Notes: generated from the sequence alone by a model not told the origin. A DNA stretch of 64,000 nucleotides from Dorea phocaeensis (GCF_900240315.1 NZ_OEPZ01000004.1:62001-126000); one strand, 5' to 3'. Shown: positions 35,976 through 45,127, numbered from the stretch's first letter. Program-made: numbers and translations.

Positions 35976-36767
35976 ATGCCTGCAATCTATGCACACGACC
36001 GCTTCGGCAGGGAGGTGGCGTCCAAATTAAGCGGGGAGATAAAAGAGATTATCAAACGGTATTATACGCAGTTTCAGATTGGGCTGCAGGGGCCGGATAT
36101 TTTATTCTTTTATCGTCCCTTCTATATCAATGCAGTGGCAAAATACGGAATACATCTTCATCATATTTCGGCGTATCCGTTTTTTGAGCATGCGGTTAAG
36201 GTGGTGAAGAAGCGGGGGAGAAATAGCAGAGAGTACGCGTATCTTTTAGGGTTTATCTGTCATTATGCGCTGGATAGTGAATGTCACCCCTATGTGAGTG
36301 AGATGATGAAGAAAACGAAGGTTGCACATATGGAGATTGAAGCAGAATATGAGAAAATGCTGCTTCGTATGGATGGTGAGGATCCGTTCTCCTATCCGGT
36401 GGCAGACCTGGTGCCGGCAGATGAAGTTACGGCAAGAGCGATTGCGCCGTTTTATGAAAAGGTGAATGAAAAGATCGTTCAAAAATCGCTGTTGTGGCTT
36501 CGGTTTGTGAAGCGTCTTTTTACTGCGAAGCATAAATGGAAGCACGATCTTATCAATCTGGTTTTGAAATTGGCTGGTCAGTACCATACGTACAATGGGC
36601 TGCTTCATCAACGTATAGATAATGAGAAATGTGTGGAAAGTAGTCTTGGGTTATTGAGAAGAATGCATCATGCAGTGGAGGTTGCAGAAGTGTTGATGCA
36701 GGACTTTGATGCTTGTGTTCAGGGGAAGCATACCTTAGGGCTGCGTTTTGATCGAAACTTTGAGTAA
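35976..36767 (+). CDS. Zinc-dependent phospholipase C family protein
   Basis: 263 aa, no signal peptide. The His/Asp-rich helical pattern of the Zn_dep_PLPC family is seen in MPAIYAHDRFG (residues 1-11), QGPDILFFYRP (about residues 38-48), HHISAYPFFEH, and the helix FICHYALDSECHPYV (about residues 91-105). The catalytic type is inferred from these metal ligands; many members in Lachnospiraceae are uncharacterised. Follows asparaginase by 21 nt with AGGAGGG. Confidence 0.82.
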   Translation: MPAIYAHDRFGREVASKLSGEIKEIIKRYYTQFQIGLQGPDILFFYRPFYINAVAKYGIHLHHISAYPFFEHAVKVVKKRGRNSREYAYLLGFICHYALDSECHPYVSEMMKKTKVAHMEIEAEYEKMLLRMDGEDPFSYPVADLVPADEVTARAIAPFYEKVNEKIVQKSLLWLRFVKRLFTAKHKWKHDLINLVLKLAGQYHTYNGLLHQRIDNEKCVESSLGLLRRMHHAVEVAEVLMQDFDACVQGKHTLGLRFDRNFE

Positions 36768-36859
36768 ATAAAAATCAGAATTTCTTAATAATATTGCACC
36801 TCGAATATTAAGGAACCTTCGTTATACTAACAAAAAATTTAGTAAGACGGGGGTGCTAT

Positions 36860-37474
36860 ATGAGTTACTTAATGAATGAATATGCAATTTATAGTTTCGG
36901 TTGTGTGCTGCTTCCATGTTTGATCTGTCAGCTGGTAATGGTGATACGGGCGGGAAGACTTGGGAATCAATGCGGATTTTCGCATTTTCTGTGGACTTAT
37001 GTATTTATGGTTTATATTTGGATGGTATTCCAGGTGACAGGACTTGGGACACTAGATGAGATTCTGATGCATTTCGATAGAGGGATTTTTAGAGGAAACA
37101 TCAATTTGATTCCATTTTCCGATTTGAATGTTAGTTTCTTTCTGAACATTATTATGTGTATGCCTTTTGGGTTTTTGCTGCCGCTGATTTGGAAGGGATA
37201 TCGAAAAATAGGGCGTACGGTAGCCGCTGGATTTGCCTTTTCGGTGATGATTGAACTGACGCAGCTGGTAAACATGCGGGCAACGGATATAGATGATCTG
37301 ATTGCGAACACACTGGGAGCATTTCTGGGCTATTTAATTTGGAGAGCATTTGCGAAGATATGTGGCGAGTATTTGAAGTCGGAATCCTATGGGAAATGGG
37401 AGGCTGTCTGGTATGTGAGTATGTCCGTTTTGGGAACATTCTTTCTCTATCATCCATCTTTTTTGTGGGAATAA
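36860..37474 (+). CDS. VanZ family protein
   Basis: 204 aa, five predicted transmembrane helices. The VanZ core is visible as NLIPFSDL, NIIMCMPFGFLLPLI, then the characteristic MIELTQL with DIDDLIANTLGAFLGYLIW. VanZ confers low-level teicoplanin resistance in the vanA cluster, but most homologues, like this one, stand alone with unknown role at the cell envelope. Confidence 0.88.
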   Translation: MSYLMNEYAIYSFGCVLLPCLICQLVMVIRAGRLGNQCGFSHFLWTYVFMVYIWMVFQVTGLGTLDEILMHFDRGIFRGNINLIPFSDLNVSFFLNIIMCMPFGFLLPLIWKGYRKIGRTVAAGFAFSVMIELTQLVNMRATDIDDLIANTLGAFLGYLIWRAFAKICGEYLKSESYGKWEAVWYVSMSVLGTFFLYHPSFLWE

Positions 37475-37663
37475 ATGCAAATAAATATAAATAATTGTAA
37501 ATAATGGCAGGTGCAACTGCTGGTTGACAAGATTCCAACTGCTGATTTCTTGCACAGAAATGGAAGGTGCGTTAAACTGAATTCATTGTATAGAATAGAT
37601 ATGGGAAAGGAAAGCCATCCCAGCTATCCTATGCGAGGGTGTGAAACATAGAGTTTGCCCTAT

Positions 37664-38149
37664 ATGGAAGGAATGAGGAAAGGCAGGAAAAGAAATGTGA
37701 AGGAAGGAAATCAGGGGAATCATCTGACACTCCGGTTGGGAGAGAAGATTTTAATTGAGAGAAAAAAGAGCGGACTATCCCAGGGGCAGCTTGCCGATAT
37801 GCTGGGGGTTACCAGGCAGTCGGTCAGCAAGTGGGAGTCCGGCGCAGCTGTACCGGAGCTGGCCAAGCTGGTTGCTATTGCGGAAGTGGTTGGTGTCAGT
37901 CTGGACTATTTGGTTAGGGAGCAGGAGCCGCGCTCAGAAGATACAGCCAGATTAGAGGAAAAACTGGATCGTCTGACACGATATGTGAGTGGCTACGAAT
38001 ATACCAGTAAGACAAAAGTATTTGGAATTCCACTGGTATCTATTCGACTGAGCAAAAATAGAACGATCGGGAGGGATTCAACGGCCAAAGGAATTATTGC
38101 GATTGGAAATTCTAGGAAAACACCATCCGCGCCTTTGGGGTGTACTTAG
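37664..38149 (+). CDS. XRE-family helix-turn-helix regulator, probably 3'-truncated
   Basis: The HTH is clear: LGEKILIERKKSGLSQGQLA, then VTRQSVSKWESG, then a LDYLV end of domain. A linker follows, then GYEYTSKTKVFGIPLVSI. In related proteins that segment leads into AKGIIAIGN and a series of Gly-rich membrane repeats. Here KGIIAIGN is followed at once by SRKTPSAPLGCT and a stop, so the membrane part is missing, by frameshift or deletion near 38110. The start is uncertain: TTG 37655, ATG 37664, ATG 37673 or GTG 37697 are in frame. Confidence 0.7.
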   Translation: MEGMRKGRKRNVKEGNQGNHLTLRLGEKILIERKKSGLSQGQLADMLGVTRQSVSKWESGAAVPELAKLVAIAEVVGVSLDYLVREQEPRSEDTARLEEKLDRLTRYVSGYEYTSKTKVFGIPLVSIRLSKNRTIGRDSTAKGIIAIGNSRKTPSAPLGCT

Positions 38150-38270
38150 AGAATGGATTTCTTTTGTAGGAACACATATGCATTAAGAGGTAAATTAGGC
38201 TGGGAGTATTAAAGAAAGAAACCAGAATGGAGATAGAAGAGAGAGATAAGAGAAGGAGTATAAGAGAAAA

Positions 38271-38771
38271 ATGGGAGAGCAGTTGACCAAAAGTGATGTA
38301 GAGAAAATTAAGGAAGAAATTGAATACCGGAAACTGGTGGTTCGTAAGAAAGAGCTGGAGGCTGTGAAAGAAGCCAGGGCACAAGGAGATCTGAGTGAAA
38401 ATTTTGAATATAAAGCAGCGAAACAGGATAAGAACCGTAATGAGAGCCGGATTCGTTATCTGGAGAGAATGTTGAAAAATGCGAAAATCGTATCGGATGA
38501 ATCAAAGGCGGATGAGGTTGGAATCAACAATACGGTGGATCTTTATTTTGAAGAGGATGACGAGACGGAGACCTATCGTCTGGTTACCAGTGTTCGGGGA
38601 AATTCGCTGGCGGGATTGATCAGTATCGAGTCACCGCTTGGAAAGGCCATCAAGGGACACAAGGTTGGTGACCGGGTTCTGGTGAAGACCCAAGGAGGCG
38701 GATATTATGTGGAGATTCGAAAGATTGATAAGACGACAGATGACAGCCAGGATACGCTTCGGAAATATTGA
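38271..38771 (+). CDS. greA: Transcription elongation factor GreA/GreB family
   Basis: 166 aa. An N-terminal coiled coil carries the tip motif ARAQGDLSENFEYKAAK (about residues 41-57), with the acidic residues that stimulate RNA cleavage in backtracked RNA polymerase. The C-terminal FKBP-like domain ends with SPLGKAIKGHKVGDRVLVKT. It opens MGEQLTKSDVEKIKEEIEYR, typical of a Gre paralogue in this group; a second GreA elsewhere is possible. Confidence 0.9.
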   Translation: MGEQLTKSDVEKIKEEIEYRKLVVRKKELEAVKEARAQGDLSENFEYKAAKQDKNRNESRIRYLERMLKNAKIVSDESKADEVGINNTVDLYFEEDDETETYRLVTSVRGNSLAGLISIESPLGKAIKGHKVGDRVLVKTQGGGYYVEIRKIDKTTDDSQDTLRKY

Positions 38772-38800
38772 TAAAGGAATAAGAAATAGGGGAAACAGAT

Positions 38801-39247
38801 ATGAAAAGCAAGAACAAAAAACATAGTTTGCTATGTATGTTGGGTGGTGGAATTATCCCAGGAGCATTCCTTGGATCTGTTCTTATTGGTATGCCGGTTT
38901 CTGCAAATTCTTCCTGGGTGTGGATTTCACAGACACGGCCCTATGACGTGCTGCCCTGGGTGGCGTTGGTGACAAACCTCTTGTCCTTTGCAGCGCCTTA
39001 TGTACTTTATTCGTTTGACTCGGTTTTCGTCTGGAGTGGAAGAGATTGGAGAGGCGTTCATTTATACACCGTGGGCGCCATTTATCTACTAATGACCATT
39101 GTAGTGGAAATGCCAGTGGTTTATGGGTGCCTAAAGAAATCTGCGAAAGATAGAAAATATCTGATTGGAGCTATTGTAGGCAGTAATGTGGTAACCACAC
39201 TTATCACAGCAGCTGCCGAGAGGATACTCTGCTGGGGAAAATGGTAA
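38801..39247 (+). CDS. Hypothetical membrane protein
   Basis: 148 aa with a basic N-terminus (MKSKNKKHSLLC) and about four hydrophobic segments (about residues 12-32, 53-73, 88-108, 122-142). Not recognised. It lies 30 nt after greA and its stop codon touches a palindromic repeat. GGGGAAAC is a weak ribosome binding site. Confidence 0.65.
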   Translation: MKSKNKKHSLLCMLGGGIIPGAFLGSVLIGMPVSANSSWVWISQTRPYDVLPWVALVTNLLSFAAPYVLYSFDSVFVWSGRDWRGVHLYTVGAIYLLMTIVVEMPVVYGCLKKSAKDRKYLIGAIVGSNVVTTLITAAAERILCWGKW

Positions 39248-39299
39248 AATCAATTGGGGACGGAGTTTTTTGAAAAAAACTCCGTCCCCAATTGATTTT
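39246..39299. repeat. Palindromic GGGACGGAG-family repeat
   Basis: A perfect 26-bp stem (39246-39271 with 39274-39299) with a 2-nt loop, carrying the core AATTGGGGACGGAGTTTTTT. It begins within the stop codon of the upstream gene. The CCTGTCCCC tail of other copies is absent. Confidence 0.92.
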
Positions 39300-39430
39300 T
39301 TCCTTTATTTTTAATCCTTTTCCAATACCTGATTCGTTATAACAAATGAGGGGACGCCCTTAGAGAGCAGCTGGTGTGGAAAATATATGGATAGAATGTG
39401 GAAAATGTTGTTCTCACAGGAGGTTAGATT

Positions 39431-40045
39431 TTGACGCGCGAGAAAAAATTAATCAGAAAAATAGAATATGGGGACAGGGAGGCTCTTGGAGAACTGATAG
39501 AAATGTATTACCCGGATATTTTGCGATACTGTCGTTTTCATACATTCGGGCGAGTCTGTGCAGAGGATGCAGCACAGGAGACGTTCCTAAAGGTAGTGCG
39601 TTATATGGATGTCCGTAGTTTCCGAGGGGAGTTTCGACCGTTTCTTTATAAAATTGCTCAAAATACGTGTATTGATTTGGCAAGGAAACGCTGCTGCAAT
39701 GATGATGGATTGGAAGATCTGGAGTGGGAGATTCCTTATCTGGAAACAGGATTTGGGAAGGCGGAAGAAGATGCATGGCTGCATCAGCTGATCAGTCGTT
39801 TGGAGCCGGAGATACAGGAATTGGTTTTATTGCGATTTGGGCAGGACCTGACACTGGGGGAAATTGCGGAAGTAATGGGGATACCCATGCGAACGGTGCA
39901 GTCAAAGCTTCGCACCACATTGAAAAGATTAAAGACAGATCTAACGGATACGAATGTAAAAAAGGAGGCGGGAACGTATGAGACAGATGGAACAAAGACT
40001 TTGGGAATATTTTCAGAATCAGAAAATCTGGAAAGGAGATTCTGA
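39431..40045 (+). CDS. ECF-type RNA polymerase sigma factor
   Basis: 204 aa from TTG 39431; AGGAGG at 39418-39423 supports this rare start. Sigma region 2 is seen in MYYPDILRYCRFH and EDAAQETFLKVVRYM, and region 4 in LVLLRFGQDLTLGEIAEVMG followed by MRTVQSKLRTTLKRLK. Its C-terminal end (about residues 180-204) overlaps the next gene by 68 nt, which is unusual. It probably drives this locus: a membrane partner, an ABC pair and perhaps the BlaI/BlaR1 genes follow. Confidence 0.9.
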   Translation: MTREKKLIRKIEYGDREALGELIEMYYPDILRYCRFHTFGRVCAEDAAQETFLKVVRYMDVRSFRGEFRPFLYKIAQNTCIDLARKRCCNDDGLEDLEWEIPYLETGFGKAEEDAWLHQLISRLEPEIQELVLLRFGQDLTLGEIAEVMGIPMRTVQSKLRTTLKRLKTDLTDTNVKKEAGTYETDGTKTLGIFSESENLERRF

Positions 40046-40769
40046 CAGCGAGGAAATAGAACAAATGGCACTGACGAAAACCATTCAATTAGCGGAGCTG
40101 GAACAAAGGGAACGAAAGAAAAGGAAACCTATCGGATTTCGAACGTTTCTTCTGGAGCAGATTCGGCTGACAGGAATGCGAATTTGGAGTGTTCAGATTG
40201 GAATCGTACTGGTGATATTTATGCTGTTGGATTTGCTGACGGGAATGGAGTTTGAGTATTTTACGGCAAAGAGCTTTGTGTTTCTGGCAGGAGGAATCGG
40301 AGTTTTGCTGTTTTCATCGGTAGTGCCTGTTCTTTATCGGGCAAGACGGTATCAGATGCTGGAGGTAGAAGCATCTGCCAGGTATTCCATATGGGAATTG
40401 CTGTTGACGAGAATCCTGATCTATGGAACGGGAAGCTTGTGCATGTTATTTTGCGTTGTATGGCAAATCAGAAAAGTGTCGCCGCTTCCGCTAATGCAGA
40501 CGATTTGTTGTTTGTGCCTGCCGTTTCTGGCAGCGTGTAACGGTGGGATTTATCTGCTTCGTAAGGTTAAGTTTTTTCATTTTCAGCGGTGGGCGTATGG
40601 AATGTGTGTAGGAATGGTGTCAATTCTTGCGAAATTTGCGCAGTCTTATTCCGAATATTATCAGGTGGAATCTTTGGTTTTCCCTGCCTTGATGGCACTT
40701 TTTGCAGTGGGGATTGTCTATCAGTGTATCGATCTTTTGCGCAAGGAGGGGCGCACCGTATGTGAATAG
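39978..40769 (+). CDS. Membrane protein, probable partner/anti-sigma of the ECF factor
   Basis: 263 aa. A charged cytoplasmic N-terminus of about 65 residues precedes five to six transmembrane helices (from about residue 67). A soluble N-terminal arm plus membrane domain, and the position overlapping the sigma gene, are typical of Clostridial ECF partners. No zinc-binding anti-sigma motif is seen, so the anti-sigma role is only inferred. GGAGGCGGG lies upstream of ATG 39978. Confidence 0.7.
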   Translation: MRQMEQRLWEYFQNQKIWKGDSDSEEIEQMALTKTIQLAELEQRERKKRKPIGFRTFLLEQIRLTGMRIWSVQIGIVLVIFMLLDLLTGMEFEYFTAKSFVFLAGGIGVLLFSSVVPVLYRARRYQMLEVEASARYSIWELLLTRILIYGTGSLCMLFCVVWQIRKVSPLPLMQTICCLCLPFLAACNGGIYLLRKVKFFHFQRWAYGMCVGMVSILAKFAQSYSEYYQVESLVFPALMALFAVGIVYQCIDLLRKEGRTVCE

Positions 40770-40820
40770 ATGTGCAGTGTAGGAAGCGTATTCTGTATAT
40801 GGATAGAAAAGGAGATAAAT

Positions 40821-41735
40821 ATGGAACTGGAAATCAGAAATATTTCAAAATATTATAAGGACAAAAAAGCGGTGGATCAGGTGTCCCTTACCCTGACGCC
40901 GGGCGTGTGGGGGCTGTTAGGCGCAAATGGTGCGGGGAAGACGTCTTTGATGCGGATGATTGCCGGAATTGTACAGCCTACATCCGGAGAAATTTTTTAC
41001 GATGGGCTGCCAATTACCATGTTAAAGGGAAAATACAGAGAAATCTTTGGTTATCTTCCGCAGGAATTTGGATTCTACCCGGAGTTTACGGTGAAATCTT
41101 ATCTGGAATATGTGGCCTCATTAAAAGGCCTTTCAAGGGTGGAGAGTAAGAAAAAGATTGCCGAACTTTTAGAGAGACTGACTCTAAGCGAGGTGAAAAA
41201 TAAAAAGATTGTGAAGCTTTCTGGTGGAATGAAACGAAGAGTGGGTATTGCCCAGGCGCTTTTAAATGATCCAAAAGTATTGATTCTGGATGAACCAACC
41301 AGTGGGCTGGATCCGGGAGAGAGGATTCGCTTTCGCAATCTGTTGTCAGAATTTGCAAATGATCGGATTGTGTTGATTTCGACTCATATTGTATCAGACG
41401 TGGAGTATATGGCAACGCAGAATGCGATTATGAAGGAGGGACACATTATTGAGACGGGATCCACAGAAGAGCTGATTTGTCTGGTGGAAGGAAAAGTATG
41501 GAGTGGGGTGATCCCGGCGCAGGAGATCGCTTCTTACGAGAAAGGTATGCGGATCGTTAATCTGCGAAACGAAGACTATGGAATGGTGTCCGTGCGTTAT
41601 CTGGCAGATGGTCCGCAGATCCCGGATTCGAAATCTGTGCCGCCGAAGCTGGAGGATCTGTATCTGTGGTTATTCCCACAGGAGGATTGTATGGAAAGAA
41701 ATGGGGAAGGAGGAGAAGAGGAATGCGGTTTTTAG
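40821..41735 (+). CDS. ABC transporter ATP-binding protein
   Basis: 304 aa from ATG 40821 (AGGAG 6 nt upstream). Walker A GANGAGKTS (about residues 34-42), Q-loop YLPQEFG, signature LSGGMKRRVGIAQAL, Walker B VLILDEPTSGLDPGER, and H-loop STH are all present. The C-terminal about 80 residues are a typical CcmA-like extension. It overlaps the permease gene by 13 nt. Export of an antimicrobial peptide or envelope component is plausible from the sigma/BlaR context. Confidence 0.93.
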   Translation: MELEIRNISKYYKDKKAVDQVSLTLTPGVWGLLGANGAGKTSLMRMIAGIVQPTSGEIFYDGLPITMLKGKYREIFGYLPQEFGFYPEFTVKSYLEYVASLKGLSRVESKKKIAELLERLTLSEVKNKKIVKLSGGMKRRVGIAQALLNDPKVLILDEPTSGLDPGERIRFRNLLSEFANDRIVLISTHIVSDVEYMATQNAIMKEGHIIETGSTEELICLVEGKVWSGVIPAQEIASYEKGMRIVNLRNEDYGMVSVRYLADGPQIPDSKSVPPKLEDLYLWLFPQEDCMERNGEGGEEECGF

Positions 41736-42964
41736 GATTGGAAATGAAACGGATACTGACTACAAAACGCACCTGGATTTTACTGGCGGCAGCGCTGGTG
41801 TTTTCCGGGATGCTGGCATATATTCCGGTTACCTTTGAGGAGGTTAGCTATACTGATGAACAGGGGCAGGAGATTTCTCTAAAGGGAAGAGAAGCCGTAA
41901 CTTATCTTCGGGGACAGCGGTCTAAGCTAGAAGGAGAGGTAACGCCAGAGAAGGTAAAGGAGGCTCTTTTTACCTATCAGGAATGTCTGACGAAATATGG
42001 CGTGGAAGATACCTACGAATTGCCGGAGGAAGCAGATACGACGATGCTGATCCCTTACTGGGAGCTCATTCATGGCGTCAGGGAAGCATTTGCGGATGAA
42101 AATGGAATGGCGCCGGCGCTGACAGAGATTCCGATTGAGGAGACGAATCGTTACTATGAAAAGGTTCAGGAAAGGACGAAAGCTCTTCTTGCGATGGAGC
42201 AGCCAGAACACAGATCTGCCCAGAAGATAGGAGAAAATCTGTATCAGGATGTGGAGAAACCATTTCAATATTATTCGGGAATCGGCAGTAATGCGATGGA
42301 TTATCAGGTGCTGCTGATCTATTTGATTACCATCTTGTGCGTCGTGATAGCGTCGCCGATATTTAGTTCTGATTATCAGACGGGAGCAGATGACATCCTT
42401 CGATGCACGAAGCACGGAAGGGGAAAGATGGCGGCCTGCAAGATTGGATCTGCAGTTTTGATCTGCGGCAGTACCTTCCTGATCTGTTCTATGGTGTGGA
42501 TTGCAGTTACCAATACGTTGTTTGGATGGGAGAGTACGAAAACATCGCTGCAGGTCATCTTCTCTATTTCCAGTTTGCCGAACTTAGACATAGGACAGAC
42601 GCAGTGGCTGAATCTGGCAGCTGGATTTCTGATATTTTTGGCAATGATCAGTTTTGCTCTGTATTTGTCTACGAAGATGAAAAGCATGGTTTCATCTTTG
42701 GCAGCTGCGTTGGTGTTCTGTTTCTTGCCGGTGTTTGCAACGTCTGTATTTCCAGGTCAGTTGGGGCTGTGGCTGCAGTGCCTGCTGCCGGGCGGTGGAA
42801 TTGGGATGGGCAATAGTTTTCTGTATATGCTGATTGATTTTAAGTTCCTGCATTTGGGAAGCCAGTCGGTATGGATCCCTTATGTACTTGTGGCGGTAAC
42901 CCTGGTTCAGATTCCGGTGTTCTTGGGAGCAGCAGTGCATTCCCATTGTAAGATGAGAAAGTAA
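41723..42964 (+). CDS. ABC transporter permease
   Basis: 413 aa from ATG 41723 (GGAG upstream; a frame from 41666 would overlap the ATPase gene further). One transmembrane helix near the start, a large extracellular region (about residues 35-190) and five further helices follow, the layout of ABC-2 type permeases. Partner of the ATPase immediately upstream. Confidence 0.85.
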   Translation: MRFLGLEMKRILTTKRTWILLAAALVFSGMLAYIPVTFEEVSYTDEQGQEISLKGREAVTYLRGQRSKLEGEVTPEKVKEALFTYQECLTKYGVEDTYELPEEADTTMLIPYWELIHGVREAFADENGMAPALTEIPIEETNRYYEKVQERTKALLAMEQPEHRSAQKIGENLYQDVEKPFQYYSGIGSNAMDYQVLLIYLITILCVVIASPIFSSDYQTGADDILRCTKHGRGKMAACKIGSAVLICGSTFLICSMVWIAVTNTLFGWESTKTSLQVIFSISSLPNLDIGQTQWLNLAAGFLIFLAMISFALYLSTKMKSMVSSLAAALVFCFLPVFATSVFPGQLGLWLQCLLPGGGIGMGNSFLYMLIDFKFLHLGSQSVWIPYVLVAVTLVQIPVFLGAAVHSHCKMRK

Positions 42965-43021
42965 TTAGCAGATGAAATAAAGAAAAAGATCGGAGATAAT
43001 GGCGTTTTTTTTGATATGGTG

Positions 43022-43068
43022 TTGACTCTTCTACAAGTGTAGAGCATAATAATTCTACAATAGTAGAA
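43022..43068 (+). promoter_or_regulatory. Promoter and BlaI-type operators of the blaI/blaR1 pair
   Basis: TTGACT (43022-43027) and CATAAT (43045-43050) with a 17-nt spacer. Two dyads, CTACAAGTGTAG (43031-43042, in the spacer) and TTCTACAATAGTAGAA (43053-43068, over the start site), share the CTACAA-TAG pattern of BlaI/MecI operators. This is a textbook autorepressed promoter. Confidence 0.85.
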
Positions 43069-43085
43069 GAAGGAGGGAGAAGGAC

Positions 43086-43460
43086 ATGAAAGTGATCAAG
43101 CGATTGCCGGAAAGCGAACTTGAGATCATGCAGATCATCTGGAAGGAGACAGCGCCGGTCTCCAGACTTTTGATAGAAGAAAGGCTTCAACAAGAACATC
43201 CTCTGGCGCCGACCACCATATTGACACTTCTGACACGCCTGTGTGAGAAATCCTTTCTTGAGATGAAAAAAGAAGGACGCACCAACTATTATTATCCAGT
43301 CATAACAGAGAAGGAATATCTGGCGTCTGAGAGTCGATCTTTTTTAGACAGACTATTCCAGGGATCTGTAGCAAATTTTGCGGTGGCACTCAATGACGGT
43401 GGTGTGAAGAAGGAGGAATTAGAAGAACTGAGACAGCTTCTTGAGAAAGGAGAGATCTAA
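43086..43460 (+). CDS. BlaI/MecI/CopY family transcriptional repressor
   Basis: 124 aa winged-helix repressor. It opens VIKRLPESELEIMQIIWKE and has the conserved PTTILTLLTRLCEKSFL recognition region (about residues 42-58). The cleavage-prone linker and C-terminal dimer helices follow. Two matching operators precede it. It abuts the M56 peptidase gene (no gap), the sensor that would cleave it. Confidence 0.94.
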   Translation: MKVIKRLPESELEIMQIIWKETAPVSRLLIEERLQQEHPLAPTTILTLLTRLCEKSFLEMKKEGRTNYYYPVITEKEYLASESRSFLDRLFQGSVANFAVALNDGGVKKEELEELRQLLEKGEI

Positions 43461-44954
43461 ATGACAGATACAGGAATCATATTTATGATGCGGATCTTTT
43501 GGGCTGTATTTATGGCATTGATGCTGATAGGCGGCTATCGGGGATCCTGTAATGTGGAGAATGGAAAGGCAACACCGATGCGGGTGCGGACAGATGATTC
43601 ACTGGTGTGGCTGGATCCGCTTGTGTTTCCCATTGTGATAGGAATTATGGCTCTGATCATGTGTCTGTTTTTAGATGGAGAAATGCTGGCAGAGCAGTTC
43701 TTTTCCTACATTTTTGATACGTTTTTCTTCCTGAATGCGTATTTCCTTTTCCTGCTGCTCTTCCTGCCGGTGCTCAGGAAATATTATGCGGCAAAAATGT
43801 GTGCAACGCTTTGGCTGGTTCCGATTTTTCTTTATTATCAGCCATATATCTTTTATCAACTGTCACAGGGCAAACAGATCATGGTCTGTTACATCCCCAA
43901 AGAAATCATCTTTTTGTTGTTGGGAATTTGGCTGCTGGGATTTGCAGTTTTTATGCTGTGGCAGATCCTGTCGCATGTTCAGTTTTCAAGACTTCTGAAA
44001 AAAGATGCGGGAGAGGTAGAAGATCCGGAATTAAGAGAGAGCTTTGAACGGGAAAAAAAGAAATTGAATTTTTCCGAGAGTTTTACGGTTGGACTGAAGT
44101 ATTCTAATCGAATCAAAACCCCTCTTACGGTGGGAATGATTCAAAAAAATATGGTGATTTACCTCCCGAGGAGAGCCTATACAACAGAAGAAGCTGCGTT
44201 TATCTTCCGGCATGAATTATGTCATATCAGAAGGCGTGATACACATACAAAGTTTTTCTTAAGATTCTGTAATGCATTTGGATGGATGCATCCTTTTGCG
44301 TGGATTGCAGTGAAGAGAGCAGAAGACGATCTGGAGTTATCCTGTGATGAACTTGTGTTAAAAGACGAAAATGCAGCTGGGAGAAGAGTGTATGCTAATT
44401 TGCTACTTACGGATACGGGAGTATCAAGCGGATTTACTACGTGCCTTTCTAGGAGGGCGAAGACGCTAAGGTATCGGATGCGGGAAACGATGCAGGAGAA
44501 AAAGAAAAGACGGGGGCTGTGGATTCTGTTTTTGGTGATGTTTCTTAGCTGCTTTTTTCCGGGGCGTATGATATTTGCGACAGATCGCACCACAGTTGGG
44601 GAAGTCTTGGGAGAACATATCCACGATATCAAGGAGGTTACTTATACTTACAGTAGTGATCATAAGAATCAACAGAAGCTGCAACGGGCAGAAAACAGGG
44701 AAGAACTTTTGGAATATCTGTCAGATCTGGAGATAGAGAAACTGATAGGCGATTATGAGGTGCCCTGTCAAGAAGAGGGTCTGCGTATATTTCTAGAAAC
44801 AAAAGATCAGAATTGTACCTTTGTGATAGAAGGAGAATATATAGTATGCTATGTATATGATATAGAGTCCAAAGAAAACAGCAGGATACAGTATCATGTG
44901 GTTGACAAGAACTGGTTTTCGCATTATGATAAGAGAGCATGTGGGAACACATGA
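43461..44954 (+). CDS. M56 family metallopeptidase (BlaR1/MecR1-like sensor)
   Basis: 497 aa. Four transmembrane helices in the first half and the zinc protease motif HELCH (about residue 253) in IFRHELCHIRRRDT, with the downstream Glu in DDLELSCDE. A final transmembrane helix (about residue 355) leads to an extracellular domain of about 120 residues. That domain is much smaller than the penicillin-binding domain of BlaR1, so the signal is probably not a beta-lactam. It would sense something outside and cleave the BlaI-type repressor. Confidence 0.9.
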   Translation: MTDTGIIFMMRIFWAVFMALMLIGGYRGSCNVENGKATPMRVRTDDSLVWLDPLVFPIVIGIMALIMCLFLDGEMLAEQFFSYIFDTFFFLNAYFLFLLLFLPVLRKYYAAKMCATLWLVPIFLYYQPYIFYQLSQGKQIMVCYIPKEIIFLLLGIWLLGFAVFMLWQILSHVQFSRLLKKDAGEVEDPELRESFEREKKKLNFSESFTVGLKYSNRIKTPLTVGMIQKNMVIYLPRRAYTTEEAAFIFRHELCHIRRRDTHTKFFLRFCNAFGWMHPFAWIAVKRAEDDLELSCDELVLKDENAAGRRVYANLLLTDTGVSSGFTTCLSRRAKTLRYRMRETMQEKKKRRGLWILFLVMFLSCFFPGRMIFATDRTTVGEVLGEHIHDIKEVTYTYSSDHKNQQKLQRAENREELLEYLSDLEIEKLIGDYEVPCQEEGLRIFLETKDQNCTFVIEGEYIVCYVYDIESKENSRIQYHVVDKNWFSHYDKRACGNT

Positions 44955-44982
44955 ATATAAAACAGAATAAAGATTGATGACA

Positions 44983-45072
44983 AGGGAGCTTGCACGGAAG
45001 CGGGCTGAGAGTGGGCTGACACCGCCCAGACCTATAACCTGATTTGGATAATGCCAACGTAGGGATGCGTTT
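44983..45072 (+). ncRNA. TPP riboswitch (THI element)
   Basis: The aptamer motifs are GGGAGCTTGCACGG, GCTGAGA (45004-45010), and ACCTGATTTGGATAATGCC followed by AACGTAGGGA, the standard TPP-binding arms. It controls the operon thiT-thiM-thiE-HAD-thiD-cytX. Downstream, a hairpin at 45090-45120 works as its expression platform. Confidence 0.96.
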
Positions 45073-45088
45073 ATAAGGGATTTTTGAA

Positions 45089-45127
45089 TCTCCTTTGTCT
45101 TCAATCGAAGACGAAGGAGGTTTTTTT
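45089..45127 (+). terminator. TPP-controlled terminator that also hides the thiT ribosome binding site
   Basis: A 13-bp stem (45090-45102 with 45107-45119, one G-U pair, loop AATC) is followed by TTTTTTT and directly by the thiT ATG. The 3' arm contains GAAGGAGG, the only ribosome binding site for thiT, so the same hairpin can end transcription and block translation. Confidence 0.85.
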
